Shown here in pieces: positions 26,729-34,692 of a DNA stretch of 64,000 nucleotides. The DNA is from Texcoconibacillus texcoconensis (GTDB lineage: Bacteria; Bacillota; Bacilli; Bacillales; Salisediminibacteriaceae). The notes under the pieces are model-generated. The model was not told where the DNA came from, made no database searches, and was given only the letters and a program-made list of their open reading frames with translations. The position numbers and the translations under genes are program-made. Each line of letters begins with the position of its first letter. Positions within the stretch are counted from its first letter, which is position 1. The stretch spans positions 62,001 to 126,000 of the forward strand of contig NZ_JACHHB010000010.1 in NCBI RefSeq assembly GCF_014202575.1, written 5' to 3'.

Positions 26729-27616
26729 CTACTCTTTCGTTTCACCAAGGTAATATTTAATTAATGCTTGGGTACCATGATCTTCTTCACCATTTTCAGC
26801 TAATTTCTCATACAAAGATTTGGCTAATTTCAAGGCTGGTGTATCTAAGCCCATTTCCTCTGCTGCTTCAATGGCAATTTTCATATCTTTAATAAAGTGT
26901 TTAATATAAAAGCCCGGTTGGTCATCCCCATGAATCATTTTTGGTGCTAAGTTACTTAAAGAGAAGCTTCCTGCTGCACCCGTTTCAATACTTTTTAGCA
27001 CCCGTTCAGGATCGAGACCTGACGTTTTGGCATAAGCGACCGCTTCGCTTACTCCTAACATCGTACCTGCTACCGCGATTTGGTTACTCATTTTTGTGTG
27101 TTGTCCACTACTCGCCTCTCCTTGGAGGACGACGTTGGTTCCCATAACAGAGAGAACTGGTTTCATCGTTTCAAATACTTTGATATCGCCGCCAGCCATA
27201 ATGGCTAGACGAGCTTCTTTAGCGCCAATGTCCCCACCAGATACAGGAGCATCAAGTGCGTACATCCCTTCTTGTTTGGCTCTTTCATCAATTTGCTTTG
27301 CAAGCTTCGGTGTCGATGTCGTCATATCAATGAGATATGTACCTTTACGTGCGTTCGCAAAGATTCCTTCGTCTCCAAAATACACTTCTTCGACATCGGC
27401 AGGGTAGCCAACCATCGTAATGACAACATCTGATTTTGCAGCTAATTCAGCAACCGTATCCTTTTTGACGGCTCCTTGTTGGACGAGGTCTTCTGCTTTT
27501 TTAGGCGTTCGATTATAAACAAGCAAAGAGTAACCTGCTTTCAGCAAATGACTAGCCATACTTTTCCCCATTACACCTGTCCCTATAAAACCAATTGTTT
27601 TTCCTTCTGACATCAT
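26729..27616 (-). CDS. NAD(P)-dependent beta-hydroxyacid dehydrogenase (YkwC-like)
   Basis: A 295-residue member of the 3-hydroxyisobutyrate dehydrogenase family. Dinucleotide motif GFIGTGVMGKSMASHLLKAG, substrate motif DAPVSGGDIGAKEARLAIMAG, catalytic Lys in GQHTKMSNQIAVAG. ATG 27616 has GGAGGAG 5 bp upstream; the frame upstream lacks a ribosome site. Close to YkwC of B. subtilis in length and motifs. Substrate unknown, probably a 3-hydroxy acid or glyoxylate-type acid. Same strand and about 90 bp from the aldo/keto reductase gene. Confidence 0.88.
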   Translation of the reverse strand: MMSEGKTIGFIGTGVMGKSMASHLLKAGYSLLVYNRTPKKAEDLVQQGAVKKDTVAELAAKSDVVITMVGYPADVEEVYFGDEGIFANARKGTYLIDMTTSTPKLAKQIDERAKQEGMYALDAPVSGGDIGAKEARLAIMAGGDIKVFETMKPVLSVMGTNVVLQGEASSGQHTKMSNQIAVAGTMLGVSEAVAYAKTSGLDPERVLKSIETGAAGSFSLSNLAPKMIHGDDQPGFYIKHFIKDMKIAIEAAEEMGLDTPALKLAKSLYEKLAENGEEDHGTQALIKYYLGETKE

Positions 27617-27708
27617 CGTGTCTCCTCCCATTACATTCGTTTCGATTAATAAGATCATGTAGCGATGATTTTGTGACTTGTTTGTTTAAAAACTCAATTT
27701 GTCACTGT

Positions 27709-28533
27709 TTACCCGAAGTCTTTTGGATTAGGTCCGAAACGTTCACCTGTGTGTAAATTGTCAATGGCTTCAATATCCTCGGCTGTTAATTCAAAATCAA
27801 ATATGTCTGCATTTTCTTCAATTCGTTTCGGTGTGACGGATTTAGGGATTGTAACGATTTCTTTTTGTAAATCCCATCGTAAAATCACTTGTGCTTCAGT
27901 TTTTCCGTGCTTTTCCGCTAACTGCTTAAGAACTGGATGACCGAATATGCGCGCGCGTGTGAGCGGACTCCACGCTTCAATTTGAATACTGTGATTCTTA
28001 CAAAAAGCATGCAACTCTTCTTGTGTCAGACGCGGATGCAGTTCTACTTGATTGACCATTGGCTTGACTTCAGCATGTTCAAACAAGGTTTCCAGGTGTT
28101 CGATATTAAAATTACTCACGCCAATTGCTCGGACAAGCCCGTCATGATATAACTTCTCTAATGCTTTCCACGTATCAACGAACTTCCCGCCAACAGGCCA
28201 ATGAATAAGATATAAATCGATCACATCTACACCTAATTTTTTACGACTAGATTCAAATGCTTGTAGCGTTTCTTCATATCCTTGTTCGTCATTCCATACT
28301 TTCGTCGTAATAAAGATATCCTCTTTCGGGACGCCAGAAGCTTCAATCGCTTCACCAACGCCCTGTTCGTTATGATAAAAAGACGCCGTATCGATACTTC
28401 GATAGCCTACGTCTAAAGCTGTTTGAACGGCTGTTTTTACTTCATCGCCGGCTTCTGCTTTATAAACACCGAGCCCAAACCATGGCATATCAACCCCATT
28501 TGCCAACTTCACCTTATCTTGAATATGTCTCAT
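27709..28533 (-). CDS. Aldo/keto reductase (YvgN/YtbE-like)
   Basis: A 274-residue NADPH-dependent aldo/keto reductase, likely acting on methylglyoxal and other aldehydes. Tetrad residues: Asp and Tyr in [17 protein letters not shown], Lys in ITTKVWND, His in [10 protein letters not shown]. The cofactor segment is [20 protein letters not shown] lies upstream of the ATG. It lies 25 bp downstream of ung on the same strand, so co-transcription is likely. Confidence 0.9.
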   Translation of the reverse strand: MRHIQDKVKLANGVDMPWFGLGVYKAEAGDEVKTAVQTALDVGYRSIDTASFYHNEQGVGEAIEASGVPKEDIFITTKVWNDEQGYEETLQAFESSRKKLGVDVIDLYLIHWPVGGKFVDTWKALEKLYHDGLVRAIGVSNFNIEHLETLFEHAEVKPMVNQVELHPRLTQEELHAFCKNHSIQIEAWSPLTRARIFGHPVLKQLAEKHGKTEAQVILRWDLQKEIVTIPKSVTPKRIEENADIFDFELTAEDIEAIDNLHTGERFGPNPKDFG

Positions 28534-28558
28534 CTAAAACGCCTCCTCAGTAATCACT

Positions 28559-29239
28559 TTATGTAACTTGTTTAGGTAAGCACCAATCGATTGGTTCTGA
28601 TCCGAGCTCCTGAAGCACTTCGTTCGTTTTTGAAAACGGACGACTTCCAAAAAAGCCCCGGTTAGCAGAAAAGGGACTCGGATGTGGAGAACGAAAAACA
28701 TAGTGACGACGGTCATCGATAAATGAGGCTTTGTTTTGTGCGTGCCGGCCCCATAAAAGGAAAACAACAGGATGATGACGTTCATTCAACGCAGAAATCA
28801 CTCGGTCGGTAAATGTTTCCCATCCGATATCTTTATGTGAATTCGGTTCTTTCATTCGCACTGTTAAAACGGCATTCAATAATAGCACACCTTGATCGGC
28901 CCATTTTTGTAAGTAGCCATGCTCCGGTATCGGACAACCAAGATCTGCTTGTAACTCTTTATATATATTTTTTAATGATGGGGGAATTTTCACACCAGGT
29001 TGAACAGAAAAACTCAAGCCATGAGCTTGTCCAGGACCATGGTATGGATCCTGCCCCAAAATGACAACTTTCGTATTTTCATATGAGGTTGAATGTAATG
29101 CATTAAAAATATTGTTCCTGTCTGGAAAAACAGTCTCGTGAGTATATTCATATTTCAATTTTTCACGAAGGTTTTCATAATAAGGTTTACTGAACTCATT
29201 CTTAAGATAGTTTCCCCAATCATTATGTAATATAGTCAT
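28559..29239 (-). CDS. ung: Uracil-DNA glycosylase
   Basis: Removes uracil from DNA, family 1 enzyme of 226 residues. The water-activating Asp is in [18 protein letters not shown], uracil-binding Asn in [10 protein letters not shown], and the leucine-loop motif in [18 protein letters not shown]. Start ATG 29239 ([10 protein letters not shown]) with AGGTG upstream is favoured over a GTG nine bases earlier. Matches ywdG/ung after the ywd genes in B. subtilis. Confidence 0.95.
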   Translation of the reverse strand: MTILHNDWGNYLKNEFSKPYYENLREKLKYEYTHETVFPDRNNIFNALHSTSYENTKVVILGQDPYHGPGQAHGLSFSVQPGVKIPPSLKNIYKELQADLGCPIPEHGYLQKWADQGVLLLNAVLTVRMKEPNSHKDIGWETFTDRVISALNERHHPVVFLLWGRHAQNKASFIDDRRHYVFRSPHPSPFSANRGFFGSRPFSKTNEVLQELGSEPIDWCLPKQVT

Positions 29240-29408
29240 TCTTTTCACCTATACCTTTAATAATCTATGTTCAGTATACCACAATCATTTTTTCTACTTA
29301 CACAGTTATCATTCGATAGGACAGCTTTTAATCCTTTATTTTTCATTGATAATCCTTTCACATATTGTCATCAACCCTAATAATTTATAATATAATTAAG
29401 TGAAACAA

Positions 29409-29438
29409 TTGACACTCCTGGGTATATCGGACTATAGT
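29409..29438 (+). promoter_or_regulatory. Sigma-A-like promoter of the cheY gene
   Basis: TTGACA (29409-29414) and TATAGT (29433-29438) are 18 bp apart, 58 bp upstream of the chosen ATG. No convincing sigma-D flagellar promoter was seen. Confidence 0.55.
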
Positions 29439-29496
29439 TATACAAGGAATTTATATTCAGATGTCGCGTTGTATTTTACAGAGAGGATGCTTGCAA

Positions 29497-29859
29497 ATGG
29501 GGAAATTGTTAATTACTGATGATGCTGCATTTATGAGAATGACTTTAAAAAATATCGTCACTGCAGCGGGGTATGAAGTCGTCGCAGAAGCTGCAAACGG
29601 TTATGAAGCGATTGAGCAATATAAAGAGACAAAGCCAGACCTTGTAACATTAGATATTACGATGCCCGAATTAGATGGATTGGAAGCTTTAAAACAAATT
29701 AAACAACACGACCCTGACGCAAAGATCATCATGTGCTCTGCAATGGGCCAACAAGATATGGTGCTTAACGCCATCCAAAATGGGGCGTCTGATTTCATCG
29801 TTAAACCTTTTGATGAAAATCGAATTACCGAAACGATTGAGCGTACATTAAGCAAATAA
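29497..29859 (+). CDS. cheY: CheY-type single-domain response regulator
   Basis: A 120-residue receiver domain with no output domain: acidic pair DD in KLLITDDAAFMRM, phospho-acceptor Asp in LVTLDITMPELDG, Ser/Thr in IIMCSAMGQQD and Lys in FIVKPFDENR. It would bind the flagellar switch. ATG 29497 has GAGAGG upstream. It stands alone, away from any flagellar or chemotaxis operon, and has its own promoter and terminator. Four chemoreceptor genes lie within the next 21 kb. It could be the only CheY or a second copy; the rest of the genome is needed to tell. Confidence 0.85.
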   Translation: MGKLLITDDAAFMRMTLKNIVTAAGYEVVAEAANGYEAIEQYKETKPDLVTLDITMPELDGLEALKQIKQHDPDAKIIMCSAMGQQDMVLNAIQNGASDFIVKPFDENRITETIERTLSK

Positions 29860-29886
29860 GCGAAGGAATGAAAATCCTTTCTAATC

Positions 29887-29935
29887 AAAAAGGGTAGGTT
29901 CATTTGCAAAGTCAAATGAAAACCTGCCCTTTTTA
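29887..29935 (+). terminator. Terminator after cheY
   Basis: AAAAAGGGTAGGTT..ATTTG pairs with CAAAT..AACCTGCCCTTTTT, an almost complete 20-bp stem with T-rich flanks on both strands. Confidence 0.9.
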
Positions 29936-30040
29936 CGTCTATTATGAACGTCTTCTTTCGTGTTTTATGCTCTATGATTCACCTATACCAGTTGTATCGA
30001 TCATCCTACTAAAACAACATGGTTCAATAATATCAAGTCA

Positions 30041-30534
30041 TTATTGCAGAGATAACAGTGGAATCCTCTCTTTATACGGGTCGATTAAAGATTGGTTGTA
30101 TTCATCAGCACCGTCGATATTTCCACTTCGTAAAACCGGTGGTTCGATTCCTCGTTCCACTAGTTGCCGAATCGTATCAGCCATTAATGACTGAACAATT
30201 GAAACGCCGAGCACTGTCGAAGTCGTAGCAAACAGAGCAGCTACACTTTCATGTTTTAAAACGGCATCTCCTTTTTCACTTAAGTTATCAATCACGATAT
30301 CGGTACTAATCCACCTGCACGATAGAATACTTCTTCCGCTAATATATGAGAATGGCCTGCGCCGAAAAGGTGGATAACCCCACCTTGCTCGATCAAGTCA
30401 CTCATTTTTCCCGCAACGGTTTCCAGGACATCCTCTTGCTCTTTCTTTAAAAGTTTTAACTTTTCTTCAAGATTATTTAAGTATGTTTCAACATTTTTCT
30501 CACTCCTCTGTTCAAGGTCATTTCTAGCCATCAT
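30041..30534 (-). pseudogene. SIS-domain sugar isomerase remnant (internal deletion and frameshift)
   Basis: Two pieces of one protein are joined out of frame. The first (30534-30292) ends VIHLFGAGHSHILAEEVFY plus RAGGLVPIS, the N-terminal third of the bacterial SIS-domain family of about 245 residues. The second (from about 30306 in another frame) resumes at DIVIDNLSEKGDAV and runs to LRSGNIDGADEYNQSLIDPY. About 75-80 middle residues (the second half of the SIS fold) are missing, and the junction near 30296-30306 reads CCGATATCGTGATT. At the 5' end, GAGGAGTG followed by ATG at about 30489 is one base out of frame, and the in-frame ATG at 30534 has no good ribosome site, suggesting a second lesion. 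No function is expected. Confidence 0.85.
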
Positions 30535-30793
30535 TCACGGTTATTTTGCCCATCTTTAACGTACCAACAACTTGATTAGATGTCTATACCAGATAATAAC
30601 CCATAGAAACAGACAAACAGCACATTTTTTAGTAGAATAGACCATAGACGTCATTTAGAATGTCTTTCACTCTCGAAAAGACTGAAGGGTTGCAAGCAGG
30701 TGGATCAAAACCGATTGCCTAAAATAGAGAGAATTGATAACAAAATTCGCCCATCTCTAAAAATGAGATTTTATAAAGAGGAGGATATACTTC

Positions 30794-31144
30794 GTGAAAC
30801 CGATTGATAAAGACCTTGTTCAACAGCAATTAAATCAACGATCTAATCGACCGCAATATATTCACGTCGAAACGACAAACGGTGCCTATGCCTCCCACAA
30901 AAACGAATCGTTTTTTTCCGCGGGAGCTTTCTTGCGCAATGTTGAGTTGCAATATACGATCGGAAAAATCACTGGTTCCGGCCCCTATCGCGTTGGTTTA
31001 AAATTAGACGGCGGTTGGGTTTATGCAGAGGGGCTGACAGACTGGACAGTCGACGAAGAGGACCGTTTACTATTAGCTGGACATGATCATGACGGTAAAC
31101 TTGCTGTAGCGCTACAATTAAGCGCAACACCTTTTCGCAATTAA
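30794..31144 (+). CDS. yojF: YojF family protein (DUF1806)
   Basis: A 116-residue protein of the YojF/DUF1806 family. Segments IHVETTNGAYASHKNE and RNVELQYTIGKITGSGPYRVGLKLDGGWVYAEGLT (35 residues described by its ends, about 49-83) are characteristic. Start GTG with GAGGAGG upstream. It precedes bshB2, the yojF-yojG pair of B. subtilis, but here the two are separated by 286 bp containing a 179-bp palindromic element. Function unknown; a role linked to bacillithiol synthesis is suggested only by context. Confidence 0.85.
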   Translation: MKPIDKDLVQQQLNQRSNRPQYIHVETTNGAYASHKNESFFSAGAFLRNVELQYTIGKITGSGPYRVGLKLDGGWVYAEGLTDWTVDEEDRLLLAGHDHDGKLAVALQLSATPFRN

Positions 31145-31181
31145 GAGAAAGTGTCTTGATTTAGCTAGCACACTGGGCGAG

Positions 31182-31360
31182 CGGACATACATTCCGTTAT
31201 TTAAGCGAAATACGCCATTTTTAGGGGGAGGATGGACCTGTGTTCCGTTAATTGTCCCTTTTGCAGGGGGTGAAGGATGATTTTTTACAAATAGCGGAAC
31301 TCATGTCCGTAAAAAGCTCAAAATCAGCCTTTTTCAAGTAAATAACGGAATCAATGTCCA
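31182..31360. repeat. Complete 179-bp four-arm palindromic element (copy 2)
   Basis: Four 21-bp arms. F1 at 31182 (CGGACATACATTCCG...) and F2 at 31233 (TGGACCTGTGTTCCG...) are direct; R2 at 31289 (...CGGAACTCATGTCCG) and R1 at 31340 (...CGGAATCAATGTCCA) are inverted. The outer pair F1/R1 shares ATTCCG, the inner pair F2/R2 shares GTTCCG. Arm offsets 0, 51, 107, 158 and total length are identical to the copy at 56115. It lies between yojF and bshB2. Non-coding. Confidence 0.9.
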
Positions 31361-31430
31361 TTCAACCATTCAACGATTGTTTCGCGTGAACGAACCCGCG
31401 CAACAAAATGAATAGAAAGGACGTGAAACC

Positions 31431-32105
31431 ATGTCTGAACACGAACACGTACTCGTCGTTTTTCCGCACCCTGATGACGAAGCCTTTGGCGTTGCGGGAA
31501 CGATTCTTTCTTATACAGAAAACAATATACCGGTGACATACGCATGCCTCACACTTGGGGAAATGGGAAGAAATATGGGGAATCCTCAATTTGCTAATCG
31601 GGAAACTTTACCTGAAGTCCGCAAACAAGAGCTAGACAACGCTTGTTCTTTACTTGGGATCAATGATTTACGCCGATTCGGTATGAGAGACAAAACCATC
31701 GAATTTGAGGACTTTGACGTACTGACGTCGAAAGTTGAAGAGGTGATTCACGAAATCAACCCTTCGCTCATTATCACATTCTACCCTGGTTATGCCGTAC
31801 ACCCTGATCACGATGCAACTGGAGAAGCGGTCATTGAAGCCGTCAAGCGTTTACCAAAACAATCACGTCCAATTGTGTACGCACTCGCCTTTTCCAACAA
31901 TTGCGAAGTACATATTGGTCCTCCTGATGTTACTTTGGATGTGTCTAAATATGCTGAGCAAAAATTAAAAGTCATCGAAGCCCATGCATCGCAAACTGCA
32001 GGGACGATTGAAGTGATGAAACAACAATTCAATGAACAAGACGAAGCCGTCACTGACCGTCTAATGAAAGAGAGATTCTGGACATATCGTTTTGATGATG
32101 GATAA
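31431..32105 (+). CDS. bshB2: Bacillithiol biosynthesis deacetylase BshB2
   Basis: Zn-dependent LmbE-like deacetylase that removes acetyl from GlcNAc-malate to give GlcN-malate in bacillithiol synthesis. The 224-residue protein shows the metal motif FPHPDDEAFGVAG near residue 11 and HPDHDATGEA near residue 123. The NMGNPQFANRETLPEVRKQEL segment (21 residues, about 45-65) matches YojG of B. subtilis. AAAGGACG precedes the ATG. Downstream of yojF. In bacilli a second enzyme, BshB1, is usually encoded elsewhere. Confidence 0.92.
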   Translation: MSEHEHVLVVFPHPDDEAFGVAGTILSYTENNIPVTYACLTLGEMGRNMGNPQFANRETLPEVRKQELDNACSLLGINDLRRFGMRDKTIEFEDFDVLTSKVEEVIHEINPSLIITFYPGYAVHPDHDATGEAVIEAVKRLPKQSRPIVYALAFSNNCEVHIGPPDVTLDVSKYAEQKLKVIEAHASQTAGTIEVMKQQFNEQDEAVTDRLMKERFWTYRFDDG

Positions 32106-32107
32106 TA

Positions 32108-32155
32108 CAAAAAGGCTGAACGAGTAGATATGTATCTCCTTGTTTCAGCCTTTTT
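32108..32155 (+). terminator. Bidirectional terminator bshB2 / DinB gene
   Basis: AAAAAGGCTGAA pairs with TTCAGCCTTTTT across a 20-nt loop, T-rich on both strands, between convergent genes. Confidence 0.85.
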
Positions 32156-32167
32156 ACCTTCTCTTGT

Positions 32168-32635
32168 TTATATTGTTGTGAAATTTTTTAACCGCTTGAT
32201 CGTTTCCGTATGGACACCTTCGTGATAAAGGGAAAAACTAATCAGTTGCTCAACGGTTGATAACTGTAGTGAAGCAATTTGTATTGGTTCCTCAATTGTT
32301 TCATTTAAACGTGTGGCAAAAGTTTTCTTAATTCGGTCTTTTTGATCTGTTAATTGCTTCTTTAATTCATCCAACGAGGGTGGTTCTTCTGTCCAATCCG
32401 TTGGCTTTGTCCCAGGTCCAAACAACGTCGCATACGTTTGTGGCAAGTCTGTAGCTTCATTTGTCGCATGAAAGAGAAAGTACTCTTGTACGAATGCGAT
32501 GTGGCCGAGGTTCCAACGGATACTATTGGAAAACCCTGTAGGTACTTGATCTGCTTGTTCTTCTGTTACGTCTTCTATTGCTTTCAATGTCACATGACGA
32601 ATAAATGCAAGTTGCTCCATTAAATAGGATGACAT
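32168..32635 (-). CDS. DinB superfamily protein
   Basis: A 155-residue four-helix-bundle protein of the DinB/YfiT superfamily. Likely metal ligands are His in RWNLGHIAFVQEY and the two in SLYHEGVHTETIKRL, the usual three-His arrangement. Members include bacillithiol S-transferases and hydrolases, which makes the position next to bshB2 suggestive. GGAGG precedes the ATG. Substrate unknown. Confidence 0.85.
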   Translation of the reverse strand: MSSYLMEQLAFIRHVTLKAIEDVTEEQADQVPTGFSNSIRWNLGHIAFVQEYFLFHATNEATDLPQTYATLFGPGTKPTDWTEEPPSLDELKKQLTDQKDRIKKTFATRLNETIEEPIQIASLQLSTVEQLISFSLYHEGVHTETIKRLKNFTTI

Positions 32636-32673
32636 GTTTTTTTACCTCCTTAACTTCTAAGATCACGCTTCTA

Positions 32674-33174
32674 TCACGTTTCTTCGTACTTATAGGACTG
32701 TGACTTCCCCATCTTTTCATCTATGAGCTCTTTCAACTTCCCTTTAAATAATACGGTAAATGAAAATACACGATACCGATTTGGGAAACGTGCAATAATT
32801 TCGACCATTGATCGGTCAAACTGCCGCCTTACAATCTGATCGAGTTCAATCACTGTTTTCACCTTTCCAAAAACGGGAACAAAGAGCACATAATCACGCG
32901 TAAAGATGAGGTAACCTTTCTTCTCCTGTCCGTGTCTGAGCACATCAACGAGCGCTTCTGGTTTTTGTTTTACAATCTTGCGCGCTTTTCTTTTTACAAT
33001 TTGACGAAACACAATATCAAAACCAAAAGTGACAATGAATGCTCCTAGAAAACTAGTCAATCCTAACCACATAGATGTTTGACCAAAGTAATAAATTCCG
33101 AATATTCCGAGAACTAACCAGCCTAAAATGTAACGAATATATTTATCTGCAAATGGACCTGACATCCCCCCCAT
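32674..33174 (-). CDS. Small membrane protein, two N-terminal helices
   Basis: A 166-residue protein I do not recognise. Two adjacent membrane helices occupy about residues 14-32 and 36-56. A basic stretch (RQIVKRKARKIVKQKP) follows, and then a soluble C-terminal half rich in beta-strand-like segments (GYLIFTRDYVLFVPVFGKV), which could be a PH-like domain facing the cytoplasm. ATG 33174 has AAAGGAGG 7 bp upstream; a GTG six bases earlier is too close to it. It lies just upstream of the DinB gene on the same strand, with 38 bp between them, so an operon is likely. Confidence 0.75.
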   Translation of the reverse strand: MGGMSGPFADKYIRYILGWLVLGIFGIYYFGQTSMWLGLTSFLGAFIVTFGFDIVFRQIVKRKARKIVKQKPEALVDVLRHGQEKKGYLIFTRDYVLFVPVFGKVKTVIELDQIVRRQFDRSMVEIIARFPNRYRVFSFTVLFKGKLKELIDEKMGKSQSYKYEET

Positions 33175-33267
33175 ACTCACGCCTCCTTTAGTTATTTTGA
33201 ATACTATATCATAGGATATTGTCCAATTCCAAATAGAATGTTTAATTATTTTCCAAATAACACATAA

Positions 33268-33304
33268 ATATCAAGTCGCATTTCACATATCAAGTCGCAT
33301 TTCA
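33268..33304. repeat. Direct repeat of 18 bp upstream of ampS
   Basis: ATATCAAGTCGCATTTCA occurs at 33268-33285 and 33287-33304, one base apart, 65-100 bp before the aminopeptidase start. Could be a regulator site or a recent duplication. Confidence 0.8.
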
Positions 33305-33368
33305 AAAAATTTTCACTACCTGTTAAAATGTATGTAACCTTAAAATAAAGAGGAGGAACAATTCCCTT

Positions 33369-34607
33369 ATGAGTGATTTTCAAACGAAACTAGATACATA
33401 TGCTGACCTTGCTGTAAATGTAGGTGTCAATGTGCAGAAAGGTCAAACTCTCGTTGTAAGTGGTCCAATCACATCTGCTGACTTTGTCAGATGTGTCGTT
33501 AAAAAAGCATATGAAGCTGGAGCGAAAAATGTGCATGTTGAATGGAATGATGATGAGGTAACACGAACAAAATTTGAATTAGCGCCAGATGAAGCATTCC
33601 GTGAATTCCCTATGTGGCGAGCACGAGGCTTTGAGGAAATGGCTGAAAATGGCGCAGCATTTATGACGATTAAATCGACAGATCCTGACTTACTTAAAGG
33701 GATTGATTCGGAACGCATCGCGACTGCAAACAAAACGTCAGGGCAAGCGATGTCTACATTCCGCCAATATATTCAATCTGATAAAGTCAGTTGGTGTGTC
33801 GTCGCTGCACCTTCAAAGCCATGGGCTGCAAAGGTATTTCCTAATGCACCAGAAGAAGAACAAGTCAATAAATTATGGGATGCAATTTTTAAAGCGACCC
33901 GCGCTGACTTAGACGATGCCGTATCCGCTTGGGAAAAGCATGATCAAGCTTTACGCGACCGCGCCGCACACTTAAATGAGAAAAACTATGCAAAACTGCA
34001 TTACAAAGCACCTGGAACCGATTTAACAATCGAGCTCCCTGAAAAACATCAGTGGGTCGGTGGTGGCGGACCAAATAAAGATGGTGTTCATTTCGTCGCA
34101 AATATGCCGACAGAAGAAGTTTTTACTGTCCCGAAAAAGGACGGCGTCAACGGCTATGTCACTAATTCAAAACCACTTAACTACGGTGGCAACGTCATCG
34201 ATAACTTCACACTTACGTTCGAAAATGGAAAAGTCGTTGACTTCACCGCTGAGGAAGGCTATGACACGTTAAAACACCTCCTTGAAACAGATGAAGGTGC
34301 TAAACACTTAGGGGAAGTTGCACTCGTCCCTCATAGCTCACCGATCTCTCAGTCGGACATTCTTTTTTATAACACGCTTTACGATGAAAATGCGTCAAAC
34401 CATATTGCTCTCGGCAGTGCTTACGCATTTTGTCTTGAAGGTGGTGCTGACATGTCAGAAGAAGACCAAGCAGCACACGGTTTAAATAAGAGTATTACCC
34501 ACGTCGACTTTATGATCGGTTCTGACAAAATGGATATCGATGCGGTCTCCCAAAGTGGAGAGAGTGAACCACTATTTAGAAATGGTGAATGGGCGTTTGA
34601 TGCATAA
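33369..34607 (+). CDS. ampS: M29 family aminopeptidase (AmpS-like)
   Basis: A 412-residue cytoplasmic metallo-aminopeptidase of family M29 (thermophilic aminopeptidase/PepS). Probable metal ligands are Glu in TEEVFTVPKKDGVNG, Glu in LGEVALVPHSSPIS, His in DENASNHIALGSAY and His/Asp in ITHVDFMIGSDKMDID. GGAGGAAC lies 9 bp before the ATG. Monocistronic, ending at a bidirectional terminator. It probably trims peptides for amino-acid recycling. Confidence 0.93.
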   Translation: MSDFQTKLDTYADLAVNVGVNVQKGQTLVVSGPITSADFVRCVVKKAYEAGAKNVHVEWNDDEVTRTKFELAPDEAFREFPMWRARGFEEMAENGAAFMTIKSTDPDLLKGIDSERIATANKTSGQAMSTFRQYIQSDKVSWCVVAAPSKPWAAKVFPNAPEEEQVNKLWDAIFKATRADLDDAVSAWEKHDQALRDRAAHLNEKNYAKLHYKAPGTDLTIELPEKHQWVGGGGPNKDGVHFVANMPTEEVFTVPKKDGVNGYVTNSKPLNYGGNVIDNFTLTFENGKVVDFTAEEGYDTLKHLLETDEGAKHLGEVALVPHSSPISQSDILFYNTLYDENASNHIALGSAYAFCLEGGADMSEEDQAAHGLNKSITHVDFMIGSDKMDIDAVSQSGESEPLFRNGEWAFDA

Positions 34608-34616
34608 CGAATAATA

Positions 34617-34658
34617 AAAAACGTGACTGTCTACAAAAGAGTAGCAGTCACGTTTTTT
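34617..34658 (+). terminator. Bidirectional terminator ampS / chemoreceptor
   Basis: AAAAACGTGACTG and CAGTCACGTTTTT form a perfect 13-bp stem with long A/T flanks between convergent genes. Confidence 0.9.
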
Positions 34659-34692
34659 ATTATAATTCGAGTTCAACTACACCCGATTGTTA

